10,670 nucleotides of DNA, taken from the NCBI GenBank assembly GCA_903915555.1, contig CAIWTL010000434.1, positions 1 to 10,670 of the forward strand, read 5' to 3'. Made by a program: the position numbers and the translations under genes. Below the pieces are notes generated by a model, which saw only the letters and a program-made list of their open reading frames with translations, had not been told where the DNA came from and ran no database searches. Positions 8,101 to 10,670 of the stretch are shown here, piece after piece (position 1 is the first letter of the stretch; every line of letters starts with the position of its first letter). The stretch comes from an uncultured Micrococcales bacterium. GTDB lineage: Bacteria; Actinomycetota; Actinomycetes; S36-B12; GCA-2699445.

Positions 8101-8312
8101 GGCCCTACACACAGGAGGCCCTTGACGCCGCCGAGCACATCCACGAACTCCAGCACTCCACCGAGGTGACGGTGAACATCGACCGGCAGCAGCGGGGCGT
8201 CGGTGGGGACATCCCGGGGGTCGCCTCGCTGCTCCCGCCCTACCGCATGCCGGCGGGGGAACGTCGAGAGGTATCGGTCCGGCTCAGCTCGGACGCGACG
8301 TCGCCACCGTGA
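5187..8312 (+). CDS. lacZ: Beta-galactosidase, LacZ type, glycoside hydrolase family 2
   Basis: A 1041-residue cytoplasmic enzyme (no signal peptide), close to the 1024 of E. coli LacZ, with all five LacZ domains: sugar-binding jelly roll (about 45-215), Ig-like (219-328), TIM barrel (330-625), second Ig-like (about 635-740) and C-terminal beta-sandwich (about 762-1034). Catalytic residues are Glu454 (acid/base, in WSLGNEAG) and Glu547 (nucleophile, in MLCEYAHAM). By motif alignment to E. coli, Asp200 (YLEDQDMW) matches D201, Glu409/His411 (LETHG) match the Mg ligands E416/H418, His550 matches H540, Trp578 matches W568, and Phe611/Asn614 match F601/N604. The aglycone-site W999 is not kept: GGDDSW reads GGDIPG, giving Gly1011. 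AMENSLGN replaces AMGNSLG. GAGGAGG at 5171-5177 is a strong ribosome binding site nine bases before ATG 5187. Likely cotranscribed with the pirin gene. Family is certain; lactose as natural substrate is not. Confidence 0.95.
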   Translation: MTEGRLPRNAWTEPRTFSVNRLPGRSVLFGRGALDPTPEDDDFRLDLSGEWAFDWHEGISDLDAEQLGRTGALSGDRIAVPGVWQLQGYGIPYYLANTYPPAIGKRAHRIPDIDPAANEIGVYTREFRLPRQWQGRRTTIVFEGVKAGMALYVNSRFVGYTQGSFLPAEFDLTDFLTENPNTVTAVVWRYTDGTYLEDQDMWSFSGIFRPVRLISEPIGGIRDLFVKPLLSAPYEDGAFDVQVDLFPSSAVRASRTLEVYLKEPRTTTWRKTGEADIAAGQTAVGFTVAVPDALLWTAETPHLYEIAVVLDSGGARHVKSTRTGMRCIEIADEQVRINGRRIIFKGVNRHDFDPDHGWAVPTHRYRHDLVKAKQLNINAIRTSHYPNPQLMYDLCDELGLYVMDECDLETHGVRRKNVPGDNPLWTDAVVDRMERMVLADRNHPCIVMWSLGNEAGEGGEDGGNFVRMKQAALALDDSRPFHYEGDHDPRISDVVSRMYATAEQMAVLGEHGTLTPARTSLVTNRLFTDDKPLTPELLAGRPVMLCEYAHAMENSLGNFAEYIDVFYRYPNMAGGFIWDFIDQSIHRVTPEGTDQWLYGGDFGDSPTHRYFCANGILTADRHEHPAAREVFWGYRNLVVESADPAAGVYRLVNRHDFTDADRFVPRVEVLVAGTVVRDETLPPVSVRPGETSYWSVPQAVPPAASSSADVVVRFSFATLDDSPAVPAGSVVAFDEFELSRAVAPVPSGGDTADIDTDVTPDRIIVSAADSQFDIALDDGALLLWRHRGRHLLAAPLRRNYWRALTDNDRGYGNFDPRLQRFAVDYSWRDPKVSVSRFEVVQGPESVRVLFLLKSRQFRNGLLWYDVLPDGSVIAHHELTPRRNMIRLGFTFRVTDAERVVWYGKGPHENYIDRMRGALTGVHDCPLAELHHDYMRPQENGNHTRVRWLEVNGSWGSIRADDVTGDLLGFTAWPYTQEALDAAEHIHELQHSTEVTVNIDRQQRGVGGDIPGVASLLPPYRMPAGERREVSVRLSSDATSPP

Positions 8313-8954
8313 TCACGCCCGACTGATCTCCAGCCGAAGCCCGGTGCAGTGACCACCGTTGATCGGCTTCAGGTCCATGGAGCATGCCGTGACGACGACG
8401 ATCAGATCGATCTCTGCGCGCAGGGTCACGGAGTCCCCGGGCTCCGTGAGCGCCGGGAGGGACGTGAGGACACCGGCTGCATCCACGGGCGTGTTCTGGA
8501 AGATGTTGACCGGGTCGGGCTCCACCTCCGGTGTCCAGCCCTCCTGCGCGGCCGCGGCGAAGAAGTTGTCCCGGCAGTTGGGGTGGGGACCGTCGTGGCC
8601 GAGAGCGGCGTACATGGCGGGGCTGCAGGCACTGAAGAACATGTCGTGGACGCCGGGGGACTGATCGTCCTCGAACCACAGCATCGGGCGGAAGTGGTTG
8701 GACAGGAAGGGCTCACCCGGGGTGGGGAAGAGTCGCCAGAGGCCGCCGCGGGTGTGGGGGCAACTGAGCCACTCCCCCGGCTCTGCCGCGGAGCGAGCGA
8801 ACAGGTCGGCCACCTGCGTGCCCTCGACGTCGATGATCCGTAGCCGGTCACCGGCGTCCAGTCGCAGCGCGGCCCCCGACTGGGGCGGCACGTCGATGAC
8901 TTCGACGTCGGGCGAGGGCGACACTCCGCCAGGGTGGCACACGGAGTCGAGCAT
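8313..8954 (-). CDS. DUF1989 (urea carboxylase-associated type) protein
   Basis: 213 residues, the normal length of the family, whose members accompany urea or guanidine carboxylases and related nitrogen pathways and are thought to bind metal. Conserved features seen: an N-terminal beta region with GDRLRIIDVEGTQVADLF (35-52), HDMFFSACSP (103-112), HPNCRDNF (124-131), NIFQNTPV (150-157), and the C-terminal block DLIVVVTACSMDLKPINGG (183-201). Cys110, His124, Cys127 and Cys191 are candidate metal ligands. No carboxylase, hydrolase or transporter for urea or guanidine is in the window, so the partner is unknown. Start ATG 8954 has only a weak ribosome binding site; GTG codons at 8942 and 8924 are alternatives. 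It is 41 bp downstream of the LAS peptidase gene on the same strand and could be its second cistron. Its stop codon abuts that of lacZ, with no bases between. Confidence 0.88.
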   Translation of the reverse strand: MLDSVCHPGGVSPSPDVEVIDVPPQSGAALRLDAGDRLRIIDVEGTQVADLFARSAAEPGEWLSCPHTRGGLWRLFPTPGEPFLSNHFRPMLWFEDDQSPGVHDMFFSACSPAMYAALGHDGPHPNCRDNFFAAAAQEGWTPEVEPDPVNIFQNTPVDAAGVLTSLPALTEPGDSVTLRAEIDLIVVVTACSMDLKPINGGHCTGLRLEISRA

Positions 8955-8995
8955 CGTCGGCCCATTGCCGCAATGCGCGGCGACCGTTGGGGCCC

Positions 8996-10084
8996 CTACC
9001 GGCCGGGAGATGAGCCCTTCCCACTCTCACGGTCCTTGCCGATCAGGGCCGCCATGTCAGCGGAACGTTGCTCGGCCAACTGCCAGGCGGTACCGCTGCT
9101 GCCGTTCGTCACCGAGATGTGGACATGGTCCATATGGTTCGCGGTGGGCGACCCCCGGTCAGCCATGGCGGTCCACTGCCCGATCGGCTCCCCGGCCTTC
9201 CATATCCGCTGGCGCCAGATCATGTAGTAGATGCCGTACGCAGCCGCATTCTCCTGGTAGTACCGGGCGATCGCGTCGCCGAGCGCGACATCGTCACCGG
9301 CACCCCCGGAGGGCATCATGATGTCCACCGCGCGGCCACTGGGATGATCGGGATAGGGGTCGCCGGGACGCCATCCGCCCACCACCTCGATGTGCGGCCA
9401 CCGCACGTGGACGTAGCGTTCGATCATCACGGCATCGAAGGTCAGATTCTGTTCGCTCCAGGGGGGCGGCGCACACACATCGACCACGACATCGGAAGCG
9501 AGGCACAGTTCGGTCAACTGCTCGGTCCCCACTCCCGCGGCGGCTCCCCTGGCCAACTCGCCCATGATGTCGCGCTTCTGCCTGGCCGTCCTGAGCGAGG
9601 ACTCCGCGGCCTTCAGCTGGGACCGTGCCTGCGTGACGAGATCCTCGGCCTGATCCCGGAGGACATCGACCCGGCCGACCGCTGCGAGGGCCTCGGCGAC
9701 CTGCGAGTCCTGGTGCTCCGCGAGGAGTCGCACGACCATGGCGCGCCGCATCGTGTCCGACGGGTTGGGCGAGTCGAACAGGCTGGCCAGCCCCATGAGG
9801 TCGACGCCACCGCTGCGGTAGGCCTCGCGGGCGTAGGCGCCCAGATCACGTCGCGCATCCTCGGCCCGGCGCTCGGCCCGATCGGCCTGGGCGGTGATGC
9901 GCCGTGCGGTCACGAGTGCACGGTCCAGATCCTTCTCCGCGGCGCTGACCCGTTCCTTGGCTTGCGCGACGGGGTCGGTCGGACGCGGCTGCGACTTCTC
10001 CGCAGCCCCGCCGGCGGCAGGCACTGCCAACACGACGGCGCACACGAGCGCGACGGCGCCCGTGGACATGGCACGAACTGACAC
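8996..10084 (-). CDS. Secreted coiled-coil protein with C-terminal LAS-type (VanY/M15-like) metallopeptidase domain
   Basis: A 362-residue exported protein, probably a peptidoglycan peptidase or its close relative. A signal peptide (1 to about 28, cleavage near AAGGAAE) is followed by a long helical region: helix 38-80, a segment with AYREAYRSGG-like and SLFDSPNPSDTMRR (101-114) motifs, and helix 130-178. This pattern matches the N-terminal coiled coil of PcsB and actinobacterial RipC-type hydrolases. The C-terminal domain (about 208-328) carries HPSGRAVD (His247, Asp254) and DHVHIS (His320, His322), the HxxGxAxD and HxH zinc motifs of LAS peptidases. The two Cys of the mature protein (194, 204) may form a disulfide. 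The start is GTG 10084, supported by GGGGGGA at 10095-10089; an ATG at 10069 is a weaker alternative. A promoter and CRP-like site lie upstream. Substrate bond is unproven; the domain could also be a non-catalytic binder. Confidence 0.88.
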   Translation of the reverse strand: MSVRAMSTGAVALVCAVVLAVPAAGGAAEKSQPRPTDPVAQAKERVSAAEKDLDRALVTARRITAQADRAERRAEDARRDLGAYAREAYRSGGVDLMGLASLFDSPNPSDTMRRAMVVRLLAEHQDSQVAEALAAVGRVDVLRDQAEDLVTQARSQLKAAESSLRTARQKRDIMGELARGAAAGVGTEQLTELCLASDVVVDVCAPPPWSEQNLTFDAVMIERYVHVRWPHIEVVGGWRPGDPYPDHPSGRAVDIMMPSGGAGDDVALGDAIARYYQENAAAYGIYYMIWRQRIWKAGEPIGQWTAMADRGSPTANHMDHVHISVTNGSSGTAWQLAEQRSADMAALIGKDRESGKGSSPGR

Positions 10085-10108
10085 GTGATCCCCCCAAAGG
10101 ACCCTCTC

Positions 10109-10152
10109 AGGCTACGTTCTCCCACCGGGGCCGGTCAGTGAGCCGGCTCACA
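10109..10152 (-). promoter_or_regulatory. Putative promoter of the LAS peptidase gene with CRP-like operator
   Basis: On the minus strand CTGACC (10138-10133) and TAGCCT (10114-10109) form a plausible -35/-10 pair with an 18-bp spacer, putting the transcription start near 10102 and leaving a leader of about 18 nt that contains the ribosome binding site. Directly upstream, 10138-10151 is a perfect 14-bp palindrome. The 16-mer over 10152-10137 reads TGTGAGCCGGCTCACT, one base from TGTGA-N6-TCACA, the site bound by CRP-family regulators. Its centre is about 42 bp upstream of the predicted start, the classic class II activator position. The start site is predicted, not known. Confidence 0.5.
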
Positions 10153-10252
10153 CGAACGGGGACATCTGGTCACAGAAGCGCTACGGGACCTTCGGCCGTG
10201 GTGATCATGGCCGACGACCCTGTCCCACCGTTCGGGTGACAGCGAGGCTGGG

Positions 10253-10282
10253 GATGTCGGGGGGATTCCACCCGCCGACATC
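10253..10282 (+). promoter_or_regulatory. Hairpin directly upstream of the ribosome binding site of the gene at 10298
   Basis: GATGTCGG (10253-10260) and CCGACATC (10275-10282) are perfect 8-bp arms. After one G-G mismatch, GGG and CCC add three pairs, leaving a 6-nt loop. The stem ends two bases before GGAAGGAG (10284-10291). It could act in the mRNA leader, stabilising it or limiting ribosome access, or be an operator in DNA form. I found no clear -10/-35 pair on this strand to decide whether it is transcribed. Confidence 0.4.
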
Positions 10283-10297
10283 TGGAAGGAGAAAGCC

Positions 10298-10670
10298 ATG
10301 CGCGCTCCTCTCGCCCTTGCTTCTGGGGCACTACTGGTGACGGGATCCCTCCTCACCCCGGCCGCCGCGGCGCCTGAGGCTCCCGCACTGAGCGGGACGG
10401 CAGTGAAGTTCCTGAAGATCGTCTGTCCCGCAGATGCGACGTGGGACTCGTACGACCGCAACTGGCACCGCGCGTACGGGAAGGTCAAGAAGGTCGACGA
10501 CGGAACACCGGTACCGGGATACCTGAGGCGCGCCGCCCGGACCGGCGCTGCCAAGCAGCGCGCGGCAGCGACCAAACTCGACGCGGGCGTATGGCCGGCG
10601 AAAGTGGAGGCGAACCTTCCCAAGGTCGTCAGTTACTACGTGACCGCGGGCAACTGGTTCGCGTCTCGGG
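10298..10670 (+). CDS. Small exported protein of unknown function, N-terminal part (cut by window edge)
   Basis: An open frame of 124 codons with no stop before the window end. GGAAGGAG at 10284-10291, seven bases before ATG 10298, is a near-perfect ribosome binding site. The product starts with a signal peptide (residues 1-25, hydrophobic core, cleavage after the Ala run at 22-25). The mature part has a single Cys43 (FLKIVCPADATWD), several Trp and Tyr residues (Trp49, Tyr52, Trp56, Tyr60), a Lys/Arg/Ala-rich stretch suggesting helix (about 61-95), and Trp99. There is no lipobox, so it is not an obvious lipoprotein. I do not recognise the family. It is transcribed divergently from the LAS peptidase gene and shares its 213-bp promoter region, so the two may be coregulated cell-surface functions. 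Base composition matches its neighbours. Confidence 0.75.
   Translation, partial: MRAPLALASGALLVTGSLLTPAAAAPEAPALSGTAVKFLKIVCPADATWDSYDRNWHRAYGKVKKVDDGTPVPGYLRRAARTGAAKQRAAATKLDAGVWPAKVEANLPKVVSYYVTAGNWFASR

Noticed and set aside
10161..10285. Direct repeat GACATCTGG at 10161-10169 and 10277-10285
   Set aside because: Nine bases, two copies, with no regular spacing or further copies; the second overlaps the hairpin arm and chance is sufficient.
10135..10623. A 162-codon open frame on the minus strand at the right end
   Set aside because: It overlaps the exported protein gene at 10298, which has a strong ribosome binding site and a signal peptide; the minus frame has neither and would cover the promoter region.
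1..10670. CRISPR array, tRNA, insertion sequence or prophage signs
   Set aside because: No regularly spaced repeats, no tRNA-like cloverleaf, no transposase or integrase frame, and base composition is even throughout.

Overview
The window is about 70% GC, with codon use strongly biased to G/C at third positions, short gaps between genes, and GTG starts. With the secreted cell-wall enzyme types present, this points to an actinobacterial (Actinomycetota) chromosome. I cannot name a genus. It holds nine genes, seven complete and one cut at each edge. I saw no RNA genes, mobile elements, CRISPR arrays or broken genes.

Left block (1-3962, all minus strand). Transcription runs glpF (glycerol facilitator), glpK (glycerol kinase), a secreted metallophosphatase with a Pro/Thr linker, a terminator-like hairpin, then the first 57 codons of a TDT/SLAC1-type membrane transporter. 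GlpF and GlpK form the standard route of glycerol uptake and phosphorylation. The exported phosphatase 40 bp downstream could supply glycerol outside the cell by removing phosphate from glycerol phosphates; that link is inference.

Middle block (3963-8312). A 278-bp divergent region separates glpF from a plus-strand pair: a pirin-family cupin and a complete 1041-residue GH2 beta-galactosidase of the LacZ type. The region holds a putative glpF promoter with a palindrome in its spacer, and a hairpin with perfect 12-bp arms. The galactosidase keeps its catalytic and metal residues but lacks the Trp that E. coli LacZ uses for aglycone binding. Galactosyl-glycerol is one possible substrate that would tie this block to the glycerol genes.

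Right block (8313-10670). A DUF1989 (urea-carboxylase-associated type) protein ends exactly where lacZ ends, their stop codons sharing the hexamer TGATCA. Upstream of it on the minus strand is a secreted protein joining a PcsB/RipC-like coiled coil to a LAS-type zinc peptidase domain, probably acting on peptidoglycan. Its promoter region carries a CRP-like palindrome centred about 42 bp upstream of the predicted transcription start. Divergent from it, a small exported protein of unknown function starts at 10298 behind a hairpin and a strong ribosome binding site, and runs off the right edge.

No stretch longer than 300 bases lacks a gene. The longest gaps are 3963-4240 and 10085-10297, both divergent promoter regions.
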